From: Rhizobium oryzicola
GTDB taxonomy: Bacteria; Pseudomonadota; Alphaproteobacteria; Rhizobiales; Rhizobiaceae
NCBI RefSeq assembly: GCF_030504645.1
Contig: NZ_JAUKWQ010000002.1
Location: 124,001 to 188,000 of the forward strand
Direction: 5' to 3'
DNA: 64,000 bases
A program made the translations under genes and the position numbers. This document shows, in pieces, positions 27,303 through 36,217 of this stretch. How positions within the stretch are numbered: the first letter of the stretch is position 1; each line of letters starts with the position of its first letter. The notes under the pieces were generated by a model that did not search any database, had not been told where the DNA came from, and worked only from the letters and a program-made list of their open reading frames with translations.

Positions 27303-27531
27303 GGATTTTTCCTGAGGCGGCGTGCGTCAGCCACAGGCTGGACATTTTTTGACGTCACCACAGATAGGCGACGGGGGAGATTCGCAACATCCGATTTTTT
27401 TGAAGCGGTGCGATTCTGTTCAATGTCCGGAAGATTTTCCGGGTTGGAGCAATCGAAAGATCAGACTTTTAACGATTGTTCCAGACCGGTCGTATAAAAT
27501 TTAAACAGATCAAACCTCAGCGGCCGATGTC

Positions 27532-28794
27532 ATGCCATCCAATATTTTGCCTGTCTTCAGCCTCCTCGTTGGTACCCTCTTCATCTTTCTCGGCAACGGT
27601 CTGCAAGGGTTGCTGCTACCCGTGCGCGGCACGCACGAAGGCTATTCCAACGAAGTCCTTGGTCTGCTGGGAACATCCTGGGCTGCCGGCTTCGTGATCG
27701 GCTGCTTCGTTGCGCCTCAGGTCGTGCGCCGCACAGGCCATATCCGGGCCTTTTCCGGCTTTGGTGCCGTCATCTGCATGAACGTGCTGGTGACGGGCAT
27801 CTTCGTGGACGATGTGGCATGGCTGGTCTTGCGCGCGGTCACCGGTTTCTGCACGGCCGGTACCTCGATGATCATCGAGAGCTGGCTCAATGAGCGTTCC
27901 ACCAATGAAAGCCGGGGGGCGATCTTCTCGCTCTATATCGCGATTACCTTGATGGGCGTCGTCGGCGGTCAGGTGATCGTCGGCATGGTGGATGTCACGA
28001 CGCCACTCCTGTTCATGATCTGCGGTATTCTCTATTGCTTCGCCATCCTGCCGACCACGCTTTCCAAGGCGCAGTCGCCGCAACCGCTGAAGCGAGTGAA
28101 GCTTGATCTGAGAGCGCTTTACCGCAATTCGCCGATTTCCTTCGTCGGAATTTTAATGATCGGTATGGCGAACGGCGCCTACGGCACGCTGGGTGCCGTC
28201 TTTGCCGCCCAGGCCGGTTTGGGCCAGAAAATGATCGCGGCCATGGTCAGCATCACCATCTTCGCCGGTGCGGTCATGCAGTTCCCGGCAGGACGGCTGT
28301 CCGACCGCATGGACCGGCGCCATGTGCTGGCGGGATTGTCCCTGGTCAGCGCAGTGGCCGGCCTCGCTGTCGTGCTGTTCCACCCGATGCATGTCTATGC
28401 AGTCATCGCGCTGGTTGCTGTCTATGGTGCCGCCGCCAATGCGCTCTACCCCATTGCGGTTGCCCATGCGAATGATTTTGCCGCGCCGGAGGAGTTCGTG
28501 AAGGTGTCAGGCGGTCTGCTGCTCCTCTACGGTATCGGCACGATCATTGGCCCCACGCTTGGCGGTCCGGTCATGACGCATTTCGGCCCGCATGCGCTCT
28601 TTGCAGTGACGGCTGTGGCGCATCTCGCCGTGGCGGGTTACGCGATCATCCGCAGCCGCCAGAGAGCAGCACCGGCTACGGCAGACAAGGATCTCTATAC
28701 GACAGCGCCGACCGCTGCCGCGCAGCTGGCCACCCCCGAAAGCGTGATGCTGGATCCCCGCGCGCCAAGCGAAGGTCAACCATCCCGGCGATGA
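27532..28794 (+). CDS. MFS transporter (YcaD-like)
   Basis: 420 residues with twelve predicted membrane helices in two halves separated by a basic loop (about residues 180-205). MFS motif A-like segments are seen as APQVVRRTGHIR after helix 2 and AGRLSDRMDRRHVL in the second half. It resembles the YcaD-type branch of the major facilitator superfamily, whose substrates are mostly unknown. The C-terminal 50 residues are a soluble Ala/Thr/Pro-rich tail. Divergent from the 53-residue gene, about 230 bases away. Confidence 0.88.
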   Translation: MPSNILPVFSLLVGTLFIFLGNGLQGLLLPVRGTHEGYSNEVLGLLGTSWAAGFVIGCFVAPQVVRRTGHIRAFSGFGAVICMNVLVTGIFVDDVAWLVLRAVTGFCTAGTSMIIESWLNERSTNESRGAIFSLYIAITLMGVVGGQVIVGMVDVTTPLLFMICGILYCFAILPTTLSKAQSPQPLKRVKLDLRALYRNSPISFVGILMIGMANGAYGTLGAVFAAQAGLGQKMIAAMVSITIFAGAVMQFPAGRLSDRMDRRHVLAGLSLVSAVAGLAVVLFHPMHVYAVIALVAVYGAAANALYPIAVAHANDFAAPEEFVKVSGGLLLLYGIGTIIGPTLGGPVMTHFGPHALFAVTAVAHLAVAGYAIIRSRQRAAPATADKDLYTTAPTAAAQLATPESVMLDPRAPSEGQPSRR

Positions 28795-28887
28795 CACAAA
28801 TGTGAGGGCTGGCTGCGGCTTTGCGCTTTACGTGCCATGGGCACTGACCCATCCTCGTCTCCATACCTGAAGGCGGGGGAGGGTGGC

Positions 28888-29712
28888 ATGATGCTGCGGA
28901 CTGTCGTTCTTGCCGTAATATCATTGATGGCGCTTGTCTCGGTTTCGGAGGCGCAGCAGGAAAAGATACCCCCCAGTCAGTGCCAGGCGATTGCAGGCAC
29001 CTTGCCCGGCGCCACCTTCGTGCGTTTCCAGCTGCCGCAGTTTGCGCAAGCGACGAACAAGGATGAGGTGAAGATCACCTTCGTCGGGCATTCGACCTAC
29101 CAGATCGAGAGCCCCGGCGGCGTGGTGATCGCGACCGATTACAACGGCGTCTATACGACACCGAAATTGCCGACGGTTGTCACGATGAACAAGGCGCATT
29201 CCACCCACTACACGCTGACGCCCGACCCTTCCATCAAATATGTCCTGCATGGCTGGAGCGATACTACGGGCGAAAAGGCGGAGAATCATGTCGTGGTGGG
29301 CGACACCTATATCCGCAACGTTTCGACGGATATCCGTGGCTATGGTGGCTACGAGAAGAACGGCAATTCAATCTTCATTTTCGAGATGGCAGGATTGTGC
29401 ATCGGCCATCTCGGCCATCTGCATTATGAGCTATCAGACAGCCATTATGCCCAGATCGGTCGCCTTGATGTGGTGATGGTACCCGTGGATGGCGGGTTGA
29501 CCATGGGAGCCGACAGCATGAGCCGGGTCGTCCAGCGTCTGCGCGCCTCGCTGATCCTGCCCATGCACCGCTTCGGCCCCCCGCTTGAGCGCTTCCTCGG
29601 CATGTTCGACGGGTCGAAGTTTAGCGTGTCCTATGCGGAGCAACCGGTCATTACCGTGTCGCTCCGCAGCCTGCCGAAAAAGCCCCTGATCCTCATTCCC
29701 CAGGGGCTTTGA
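28888..29712 (+). CDS. Exported MBL-fold (UlaG-like) hydrolase with altered metal site
   Basis: 274 residues from the ATG after a GGGAGGGTGGC ribosome-binding site. An upstream in-frame ATG would bury the signal peptide. Residues 1-23 (MMLRTVVLAVISLMALVSVSEA) look like a cleaved signal. The body has a metallo-beta-lactamase-fold pattern (ITFVGHSTYQIES, VVIATDYNG, a late GHLGHLHYEL and a final MHRFGPPL). The canonical HxHxDH metal motif is replaced by KAHSTH, losing the first His and the Asp, so metal binding or catalysis may differ. The coding end overlaps the terminator of the convergent gene. Confidence 0.8.
   Translation: MMLRTVVLAVISLMALVSVSEAQQEKIPPSQCQAIAGTLPGATFVRFQLPQFAQATNKDEVKITFVGHSTYQIESPGGVVIATDYNGVYTTPKLPTVVTMNKAHSTHYTLTPDPSIKYVLHGWSDTTGEKAENHVVVGDTYIRNVSTDIRGYGGYEKNGNSIFIFEMAGLCIGHLGHLHYELSDSHYAQIGRLDVVMVPVDGGLTMGADSMSRVVQRLRASLILPMHRFGPPLERFLGMFDGSKFSVSYAEQPVITVSLRSLPKKPLILIPQGL
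29679..29710 (-). terminator. Terminator of the FMN-binding stress gene, inside the MBL coding end
   Basis: 10-bp inverted repeat AAAGCCCCTG/CAGGGGCTTT. Read leftward it is followed by CTTTTTCGG, so it suits the minus-strand gene, while encoding KPLILIPQGL of the plus-strand protein. Confidence 0.65.
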
Positions 29713-29719
29713 AAGGTCG

Positions 29720-30223
29720 TTAGGCGAAGGTCAGGTGCTGTTTCACGCCGACATCCGGCATTTTCTCGTCGCTCAAATTGGCCTTGGCAATTTCCCAACC
29801 GAACTTGAGAGAGCTGTCGGTGGAGGCCCAGATCTCCGCATCATCCACGTGAAGGGCCAGCATGGTCAGCGAGGGATCGCTCTTGCCATGTTCATACCAC
29901 GCTGCGGTGACGCTGCTCCAGAACTCGTCGATCTTCGCGGGGTCCTTGCGCACGTCGATCACGCCGGCCAGGCAGGCGTGATAATCATGGTTCTTACCGA
30001 CCACGCAGAAGTGCGCGCGGGTGCCGGGGCGGATAGCTTGAACCAGATCGGTATCGGTCTTGGTATAGAACCAGATGGTGTTCGTCTTCGGGTCGGCATG
30101 CGGCGCCATGGGCTGCATATGCATATGTGAGCCTTCGATACCGAGCATGCCTGCATGGATCGAGTTGATTTCCTCCCACAACTGGCGTGCGGGCGCTTCG
30201 CGTGCTTCGGTCAGGCTGGCCAT
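29720..30223 (-). CDS. Pyridoxamine 5'-phosphate oxidase-like general stress protein
   Basis: 167 residues beginning MASLTEAREAPARQLWEEI. The split-barrel flavin-binding fold of the PNPOx-like general-stress-protein 26 family is suggested by IWFYTKTDTDLVQAI and by AHFCVVGKNHDYHACLAG, with a conserved WYEHGKSDPSLTMLALHVDDAEIW. Such proteins bind FMN or FAD, and their role is not well defined. The start has an AGAGGA ribosome-binding site. A perfect EcfG-type promoter lies 37 bases upstream, so it probably belongs to the general stress regulon. Confidence 0.88.
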   Translation of the reverse strand: MASLTEAREAPARQLWEEINSIHAGMLGIEGSHMHMQPMAPHADPKTNTIWFYTKTDTDLVQAIRPGTRAHFCVVGKNHDYHACLAGVIDVRKDPAKIDEFWSSVTAAWYEHGKSDPSLTMLALHVDDAEIWASTDSSLKFGWEIAKANLSDEKMPDVGVKQHLTFA

Positions 30224-30259
30224 ACGTCGTCCTCTTTGCTGATTGGTGTTGCACCGAAA

Positions 30260-30285
30260 AACGACAGCGGGTGCAGGTTTGTTCC
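30260..30285 (-). promoter_or_regulatory. EcfG (RpoE2)-type promoter of the general stress gene
   Basis: On the minus strand: GGAAC, 17 bases, CGTT. It exactly matches the alphaproteobacterial general-stress sigma consensus and is placed correctly for the gene. Confidence 0.7.
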
Positions 30286-30415
30286 GCGATGAGGATGGAT
30301 GCCTCCGGTGCTGTCTGCGGGTTTGGTCAGAGCTTCGGGCGGTTTTCGCTTGAACCCGCGGCCTTTCGTGCCTATAAGCCCGCCATTCCGGACATTTCAG
30401 TGAACAAGGGGTGCC

Positions 30416-31162
30416 ATGGCTGGCCATTCACAGTTCAAGAACATCATGCACCGCAAGGGCAAGCAGGACGGCATCCGCTCCAAGATGTTCTCCAAGCTCG
30501 CGCGCGAAATCACCGTGGCTGCAAAGGCCGGTCTGCCCGACCCGACCATGAATGCCGCACTTCGTCTGGCTGTGCAGAACGCCAAGGCGCAGTCGATGCC
30601 GAAAGACAATATCGACCGCGCCATCAAGAAAGCATCTGGCGCTGACGCAGAAAGCTATGATCCGATCCGTTACGAAGGCTACGGCCCGGGTGGGGTTGCG
30701 GTCATCGTGGAAGCGCTGACCGACAATCGCAATCGTACCGCGTCGAATGTACGCTCGATCTTCACGAAGGCTGGTGGCGCACTGGGTGAAACCGGTTCCG
30801 TTTCCTTCTCCTTCGATCACGTCGGCGAAATCGTCTACAAGGCTTCCGCAGGGAACGCCGATGCGGTGATGGAAGCGGCCATCGAAGCCGGTGCAGACGA
30901 CGTGATCTCCGATGAGGAGAGCCACACGATCATCTGCGCCTTTGAAAGCTTGGGCGAAGTCTCCAAGGCTCTCGAAGCAACACTTGGCGAAGCCGAAACC
31001 GTGAAAGCCGTTTGGAAGCCGCAGAACACGGTGCCGGTGGACGAGGAAAAGGCGCAGTCCCTGATGAAGCTCATCGACAATCTGGAAGACGATGACGACG
31101 TGCAGAACGTCTATTCCAACTTCGAAGTGTCGGACGAAGTCATGGCGAAGCTTTCCGCCTGA
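30416..31162 (+). CDS. yebC: YebC/PmpR family protein
   Basis: 248 residues. Begins [20 protein letters not shown], the family signature, followed by the [14 protein letters not shown] helix, the [20 protein letters not shown] core and a C-terminal acidic end. Members bind DNA or the ribosome as transcription or translation factors. It is commonly adjacent to ruvCAB. Here the link is broken by three genes (an unknown protein, a luciferase-like oxidoreductase and a HAMP protein). AAGGGG ribosome-binding site, terminator downstream. Confidence 0.95.
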   Translation: MAGHSQFKNIMHRKGKQDGIRSKMFSKLAREITVAAKAGLPDPTMNAALRLAVQNAKAQSMPKDNIDRAIKKASGADAESYDPIRYEGYGPGGVAVIVEALTDNRNRTASNVRSIFTKAGGALGETGSVSFSFDHVGEIVYKASAGNADAVMEAAIEAGADDVISDEESHTIICAFESLGEVSKALEATLGEAETVKAVWKPQNTVPVDEEKAQSLMKLIDNLEDDDDVQNVYSNFEVSDEVMAKLSA

Positions 31163-31186
31163 TCCACCCTTCAGTCATTCATCGAG

Positions 31187-31214
31187 AACGCCGTCCCTAG
31201 GGGCGGCGTTTTTC
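31187..31214 (+). terminator. Terminator of yebC
   Basis: Stem AACGCCG/CGGCGTT with extra inner pairs (CCC/GGG), followed by a T run. Confidence 0.85.
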
Positions 31215-31398
31215 GTTTGAGCGGCCGCCGCTACTTGATCTCTTTAGGCAATGTCCGCAGGTTCTCATGATATCTGAAAACTAGTCATAGTTGTTATTTT
31301 CGACAGGTAAGCCTCGCGCAGGTTTAAGGTCGGAACGTCTCCCTAAGAACATTTGGTCAGTGTGCTGATCGATCTTGAAGCTTCGCCGGGGGGCAACA

Positions 31399-32043
31399 AT
31401 GGTTTCATCCGTCAATTCTACTCGTCTATGGGCTATGCAAACCGTTACGCGCGTGTTCCGGGAAACGAGCAGCTCCTCGAATTCAGATCAGAACGCGTTG
31501 AGGCAATCCATTCTGCAGCAGTATGGCGTCTCAACCGATAGCGGTCATGCATCCAGTCTCGCTGATTATCTGATGAGCGATGACAACCAAGATACCTACG
31601 GTCTGCCGTCATCTGTCAGCCAGGCCGTTTCCGCAGCTGAAAACCAGTCGCAGCCGGCCAACACAGCGATCGATTCCGTTGCCTTCATGCAGGGTCTGAA
31701 GGCGAAGATCAGCGACATGAGCAAGGATCCAAACACAAAGGATCAGGCCGACCAGATGATGAAGGCGCTGCAGAACGGCACGTTGACAATCACCGACGCC
31801 GAGACCGGGCAGCAGGTAAAGGCTTGGGATCCCGGTTCGAAGACAGCAACGCCACAGCGAGCGACAAGCACGCCGAAGACCGACTGGGGCTCCTTCCTTC
31901 GAGATCATCTGACGCGCGAAAGTGGTGGACGCTACGTGCGCGATGCAAGCGGCAGCAATATCGAGCGTAGCACCGGCAATAGCGCCTATTTCGGCACCCT
32001 GAACGATAACTACTATTACATGACCTGGAAGCCGCAGGCCTGA
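31399..32043 (+). CDS. Unrecognised 214-residue protein
   Basis: Starts at the ATG after a GGGGGGCAACA stretch. An upstream TTG is in frame. I do not recognise the family. The protein is polar and rich in Ser, Gln, Asn, Asp and Thr, with no membrane helix and no signal peptide. A central segment (AFMQGLKAKISDMSKDPNTK) looks helical, and the C-terminus is notable for aromatic and glycine content (GRYVRDASGSNIERS, then AYFGTLNDNYYYMTWKPQA). It might be a secreted or effector-like protein, but nothing in the sequence proves this. It converges on the luciferase-like gene with 4 bases between stops. Confidence 0.65.
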   Translation: MVSSVNSTRLWAMQTVTRVFRETSSSSNSDQNALRQSILQQYGVSTDSGHASSLADYLMSDDNQDTYGLPSSVSQAVSAAENQSQPANTAIDSVAFMQGLKAKISDMSKDPNTKDQADQMMKALQNGTLTITDAETGQQVKAWDPGSKTATPQRATSTPKTDWGSFLRDHLTRESGGRYVRDASGSNIERSTGNSAYFGTLNDNYYYMTWKPQA

Positions 32044-32047
32044 GCAA

Positions 32048-33064
32048 TCAGGCCGCTTCAGCCCAGCGCATTGGCTGCATGAGTGGCAGGCTCGCGAAAA
32101 GCTCGACTGAGCGCAGCCGTGCCTTGATATCGTGGATGGGCATCGAAATGATCAGCTCATTCGCGCCAGTGTCGCTGAGGAATGCCGACAACTTGTTCTC
32201 GACCGTCGAGCGCGAACCCACGGCCGCAAAGCGCAAGGTGTGTTCCACGTTCGCACGCTCCATATCGTTCCATATGCCATCCATGCTGGACACAGGTTTC
32301 GGGAACTTCGTGCGCACATTGCGCCGGAGATTGATGAACTGTTGCTGCGCGGAGGTGAAGAGGCGCTGAGCTTCCTCATCCGTGTCGGCGGCAACCCCCA
32401 TGACACCCACCATCACATAAGGCTTGCTCAACGTTTCCGAAGGCTGGAAACGTTCACGGTAGATGGCGATCGCGTCAAACAGCATGTCGGGCGCGAAGTG
32501 CGAGGCAAATGCGTAGGGCAGGCCGAGCGCGGCTGCCAGATGTGCACTATAGATACTCGATCCCAGGAGCCAGACCGGTACGTCAGTGCCGGTACCGGGG
32601 ACGGCAAGAATGCCTTGGTCTTCAGACTGAGAGGACGACATCAGTCGCTGCAATTCGATGATGTCATGCGGGAAGTTTTCGGCGCCTGCGTCGAGATTGC
32701 GCCGCAACGCCCGCGCGGTCCGCATATCCGTGCCGGGCGCACGGCCAAGCCCCAGATCCACCCGGCCCGGAAATAAGGCGGCAAGTGTTCCAAACTGTTC
32801 GGCAATCACCAAAGGCGAATGGTTTGGTAGCATCACACCACCGGAGCCGATGCGGATATGCTGCGTTGCCGCTCCCACATGCTGGATAACGAGTGCCGTG
32901 GCGGCACTTGCAATGCCGGGCATGCCGTGATGTTCGGCCAGCCAGACCCGATTGTACCCACTTTCTTCTGCCTTTCGAGCCATCTGGCGCGAGTGATCCA
33001 GTGCGTCGGAGACTGAATGGCCTTCCGGCACAGGCGAGAGGTCGAGGATGGAGAAAGGTATCAT
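32048..33064 (-). CDS. LLM class flavin-dependent oxidoreductase (luciferase-like)
   Basis: 338 residues with a TIM-barrel luciferase-like monooxygenase fold. Typical segments: [12 protein letters not shown] at the start, [17 protein letters not shown] (catalytic-site His region), [15 protein letters not shown] and the flavin-site [10 protein letters not shown]. These enzymes use reduced flavin (FMN or F420) supplied by a separate reductase, and the substrate is not predictable. It is a single gene read leftward. Confidence 0.92.
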   Translation of the reverse strand: MIPFSILDLSPVPEGHSVSDALDHSRQMARKAEESGYNRVWLAEHHGMPGIASAATALVIQHVGAATQHIRIGSGGVMLPNHSPLVIAEQFGTLAALFPGRVDLGLGRAPGTDMRTARALRRNLDAGAENFPHDIIELQRLMSSSQSEDQGILAVPGTGTDVPVWLLGSSIYSAHLAAALGLPYAFASHFAPDMLFDAIAIYRERFQPSETLSKPYVMVGVMGVAADTDEEAQRLFTSAQQQFINLRRNVRTKFPKPVSSMDGIWNDMERANVEHTLRFAAVGSRSTVENKLSAFLSDTGANELIISMPIHDIKARLRSVELFASLPLMQPMRWAEAA

Positions 33065-33129
33065 GGCTTGCGAACTTCCGAGCTTATTTCGTGTCGCAAT
33101 CCTATTTAGGTGTTCGCGGCGCGATCGTA

Positions 33130-33156
33130 AGGGGAAGGGCTATATTTCCTTCCCCT
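33130..33156 (-). terminator. Possible terminator of the HAMP-protein gene
   Basis: 9-bp hairpin (AGGGGAAGG / CCTTCCCCT) with a 9-base loop, just past the stop of the leftward HAMP gene. It lacks a T run, so this is tentative. Confidence 0.4.
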
Positions 33157-33168
33157 GAGTGACCAGTT

Positions 33169-34449
33169 TCATTTGACGCAGCGCAGATGAGGGCGACGGG
33201 TTTCGACCGTTGTCCCCGCCGAGGCGGGCACCGCATCGGGTGAGAAGAGTGAAAGGCGGTTGCGGATCATACCTGCCTCCTGAAGGATGCGCCCATATGT
33301 GGTGTGATGGGCTTCGACTTCCGTCTTTACGTCGTGAATAATTGTGTCGACGCGTGTAATGGCCGTATTGGCAAGCGATAGCCGCTGAAGCTCCAGATCC
33401 ACGTGCTGCCGAATGCGGATCATCGTATCCTTCGCGCCAGCCATCTCGAGCTCCCCCTGACGAAGCGATCGCTGCGCTTCCTCGTTTGCAGACTGAAGGG
33501 TTCTAATGCGCCCATCCGCATAATGTGATTGAACCGTCAGTTGTCGGGCAAGCTCGGTCCATTGCTCGGCGAGTTCGGTTAGCGCGGTGCCGGCTGATGA
33601 AATGCCATCACGTTGATCTGCCGCGGAACGGTGTGCCTGAATGGCGAGATCTCCGGCTTTTTGTGCAAGCTTATTCAGGTGGGTATTGGCAACACGCTCC
33701 GCTTCCAGCCCTTGTTGTGATTGCACCAGAGAGGCCTGGACGCTTTCAACATGCTTGGCTGCCCTGAAGGCCTGCGCTTCCGTGCCCTGTACGTCCTGTT
33801 GGCGAAGCTTGGCGGCACGCGCGAGAATCCCTAGCGCCGTCGAGGCCTGATGCGACGCCGCACTGGCTTCCTGCAAGTTTGCCAAGGTCTCGCCAGATGC
33901 CCTCTGGATGTCCCGCACGGTATCGGCAATGCTCATGCTACCGGGGATGACGCCGGAAAGATTGGCATTCAAAACCGCAATCAGGCGGTTGAAGCGGACG
34001 CGCAGACCTTCCAGCTCCTCCGGGAAGCTGCTGTAGAGAACGGCGCCCAGGTCGCCGTTGGACAGGCGCAACAATGCCTGCTCCAGACGAACAAGTGCTG
34101 TGGCCTGTTCGCCGTTGCGCGACGCAATGATGGCCCGCATCCGGGCAATACCGCGGGCGATAGAGCCGAGATCATCGCGCCGTGCGCGATCCATCAGGTC
34201 CTTGTCGCAATCCGGCTGTTCGCTATCGGTTGCATGGCGCGCAAGACGTGCCAGCGGCTCACAGAGCCGGCAGACCAAAAGAAACAGTGTTGCACAGCAG
34301 GCAAGCGCCGCTGCAATGCTGAAGCCTGCGACCTCAGGCGAAAACCGGTATGCCTTTAGGGCAATCAAGGTTAGCGCTACGAGAGTGAACGCTGCGAGCA
34401 GAAGGGTCGCCTCGATCGGTCGATGCTTCAAGCGAGTGAACATCATCAT
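33169..34449 (-). CDS. HAMP-like membrane protein with long coiled coil (not a canonical chemoreceptor)
   Basis: 426 residues. Two adjacent membrane helices (about 10-35 and 40-62, no sensor domain between them) are followed by a HAMP-like region (CEPLARLARHATD and onward) and a long helical Gln/Ala/Glu-rich region to about residue 400. It resembles a methyl-accepting protein in layout, but the highly conserved signalling hairpin of chemoreceptors (the EI..QTNLLALNAAIEAAR block) is absent. Start supported by GGAGGT; three consecutive ATGs make the exact first Met uncertain. A perfect CtrA box lies 101 bases upstream, between it and ruvC. Confidence 0.7.
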   Translation of the reverse strand: MMMFTRLKHRPIEATLLLAAFTLVALTLIALKAYRFSPEVAGFSIAAALACCATLFLLVCRLCEPLARLARHATDSEQPDCDKDLMDRARRDDLGSIARGIARMRAIIASRNGEQATALVRLEQALLRLSNGDLGAVLYSSFPEELEGLRVRFNRLIAVLNANLSGVIPGSMSIADTVRDIQRASGETLANLQEASAASHQASTALGILARAAKLRQQDVQGTEAQAFRAAKHVESVQASLVQSQQGLEAERVANTHLNKLAQKAGDLAIQAHRSAADQRDGISSAGTALTELAEQWTELARQLTVQSHYADGRIRTLQSANEEAQRSLRQGELEMAGAKDTMIRIRQHVDLELQRLSLANTAITRVDTIIHDVKTEVEAHHTTYGRILQEAGMIRNRLSLFSPDAVPASAGTTVETRRPHLRCVK

Positions 34450-34549
34450 GATGGACCTCCAGTCTTGAATGTACGCGCTCACATAATGTGAGTCGGGCTC
34501 GACAGTTGCTCCCAAGGTTTAGAACGACCATGGAAAACTCTTGTAAACT

Positions 34550-34564
34550 TTAACGCGGCGTTAA
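34550..34564. promoter_or_regulatory. CtrA-binding box between the HAMP gene and ruvC
   Basis: Exact TTAA-N7-TTAA (spacer CGCGGCG) in the divergent region. It could act on the HAMP-protein gene (101 bases away) or on ruvC (77 bases away). A weak LexA-like GAAC-N7-GAAA also occurs near 34523. Confidence 0.55.
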
Positions 34565-34640
34565 TCTTCACAGGTGTTTGTTTCGTTTTTGTTCACCTCG
34601 GCCATGGCGTGTATCGAAGCCGGACATTAGGATTGGCGGA

Positions 34641-35153
34641 ATGACAGAAACGATTCGTATCATCGGCATTGATCCCGGCCTGCGCCGTACCGGCTGGGGG
34701 GTCATCGACACGCTCGGCAACAGCCTGAAGTTCGTTGCTTCAGGCACCGTGACCTCCGATGGTGACATGGACCTTGCCTCCCGTCTTTGCCAGTTGCACG
34801 ACGGACTGGCCGAAGTGGTGCATAGTTACCGTCCGGATGAGGCCGCGGTCGAGCAGACCTTCGTGAACAAGGACGCGGTCGCGACTTTGAAGCTGGGTCA
34901 GGCGCGCGGCATTGCCATGCTGGTACCGGCGCGGGCCGGGCTTCCTGTTGCCGAATATGCACCGAATGCCGTCAAGAAATCCGTGATTGGCGTGGGCCAT
35001 GGCGAAAAGCAGCAGATTCACATGATGCTGAAGATCCTGATGCCGAAGGTCGAGTTCAAGGGCAATGACGCCGCCGATGCCCTGGCTATCGCCATTTGCC
35101 ACGCCCATAACCGGGGCGGAGACCGCTTGCGCAAGGTGCTGGCCCGCGCCTAA
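34641..35153 (+). CDS. ruvC: Holliday junction endonuclease RuvC
   Basis: 170 residues. Resolves Holliday junctions with RuvAB. RNase H-like fold with catalytic acidic residues in [27 protein letters not shown] and the C-terminal [16 protein letters not shown]. The ATG giving MTETIRIIG follows GGCGGA and fits family length, so the upstream in-frame start was rejected. It opens the ruv cluster, but ruvA follows only after an 88-base gap. Confidence 0.96.
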   Translation: MTETIRIIGIDPGLRRTGWGVIDTLGNSLKFVASGTVTSDGDMDLASRLCQLHDGLAEVVHSYRPDEAAVEQTFVNKDAVATLKLGQARGIAMLVPARAGLPVAEYAPNAVKKSVIGVGHGEKQQIHMMLKILMPKVEFKGNDAADALAIAICHAHNRGGDRLRKVLARA

Positions 35154-35241
35154 ATGTTCTTGACTTGTTCTTGTGCGTCGTTAAGCAATCAATCCCGGCA
35201 TTCCCTGTCTTGCTCCTTACACTTCGCATGGATCACCAACG

Positions 35242-35859
35242 ATGATCGGAAAACTCAAAGGCACCATCGACGAGATCGGCGATGATTATGTTCTCGTTGA
35301 TGTCCATGGTGTTTGCTATGTCGCCCATTGTTCGTCGCGCACGCTGTCGCGCATCGGATCTGCGGGCGAGGCGATTGTCCTCTTCATCGAGACCTATGTG
35401 CGCGAAGACCAGTTGAAGCTGTTTGGCTTCCTCAGCGCGCTGGAGCGGGAGTGGTTTCTGCTGCTGCAGAGCGTGCAGGGGGTGGGCACCAAGGTGGCGC
35501 TTGCCATTCTTTCCACACTCACGCCGTCTGAATTGGCGAATGCCATTGCGCTGCAGGACAAGGCGGCGGTGTCGCGAGCGCCAGGTGTGGGGCCGAAGGT
35601 GGCGATCCGCATCCTGACCGAGTTGAAGAACAAGGCTCCTGCCTTTGCGGGCGAAGCATCCGGCAATATCGGCTTCAAGCGGGAGCTGGCGGAAGGCGTT
35701 GCCTCAGCACCCGTCGCGGACGCCGTCTCTGCGCTCACCAATCTCGGCTACTCCCGCGACCAGGCCGCCAATGCGGTTGCCGCAGCTCTCAAGAATGGCG
35801 GAGAGGGCGCCGACAGCGCCAAGCTGATCCGGCTGGGATTGAAGGAGCTTTCGCGGTGA
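35242..35859 (+). CDS. ruvA: Holliday junction branch migration protein RuvA
   Basis: 205 residues. Begins [20 protein letters not shown] (OB-fold domain I), then the double helix-hairpin-helix domain ([18 protein letters not shown] and [15 protein letters not shown]) and the RuvB-contacting domain III at the C-terminus ([21 protein letters not shown]). It binds the four-way junction and loads RuvB. A toxin-antitoxin pair separates it from ruvB. Confidence 0.96.
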   Translation: MIGKLKGTIDEIGDDYVLVDVHGVCYVAHCSSRTLSRIGSAGEAIVLFIETYVREDQLKLFGFLSALEREWFLLLQSVQGVGTKVALAILSTLTPSELANAIALQDKAAVSRAPGVGPKVAIRILTELKNKAPAFAGEASGNIGFKRELAEGVASAPVADAVSALTNLGYSRDQAANAVAAALKNGGEGADSAKLIRLGLKELSR

Positions 35860-35929
35860 TTTCCTCCGGTTTTGATTTTTTCTCCCGAATTTGATATCGT
35901 CCGACGATGTCCAGAAATGGAGGAATGAG

Positions 35930-36217
35930 ATGACGGTCTGGGAAGCTACACTCTCCTCCAAGGGGCAAGTGACAATCCCGAAGGAGATGCGCGAGGCCTT
36001 GAAGCTGAGGCCCGGCGATACGCTTGTTTATTGCCTCATTGACGGTGAGGTCATTATGACGCCGAAGAATATCGATTTGAAAGACTTGGTGGGTTTGCTC
36101 GGTGAACCACCTGGAGGGCCGGCGACGCTTGAGGAGATAGAAGACGCAGCGGTAAAGGCCGCGGCTGACAACGTGTTCGATATGTCGGATGACAATGGTG
36201 AAGATGTTGCCGCATGA
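35930..36217 (+). CDS. AbrB/MazE-type antitoxin
   Basis: 95 residues. The SpoVT/AbrB DNA-binding fold is clear from SSKGQVTIPKEMREALKLRPGD. The acidic C-terminal half (EEIEDAAVKAAADNVFDMSDD) is the expected toxin-neutralising tail. Such antitoxins bind their own promoter and block the toxin. The ATG follows GGAGGAATGAG, and upstream in-frame codons are outside the fold. Its stop overlaps the PIN-toxin start in an ATGA, indicating co-translation. It lies between ruvA and ruvB. Confidence 0.92.
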   Translation: MTVWEATLSSKGQVTIPKEMREALKLRPGDTLVYCLIDGEVIMTPKNIDLKDLVGLLGEPPGGPATLEEIEDAAVKAAADNVFDMSDDNGEDVAA

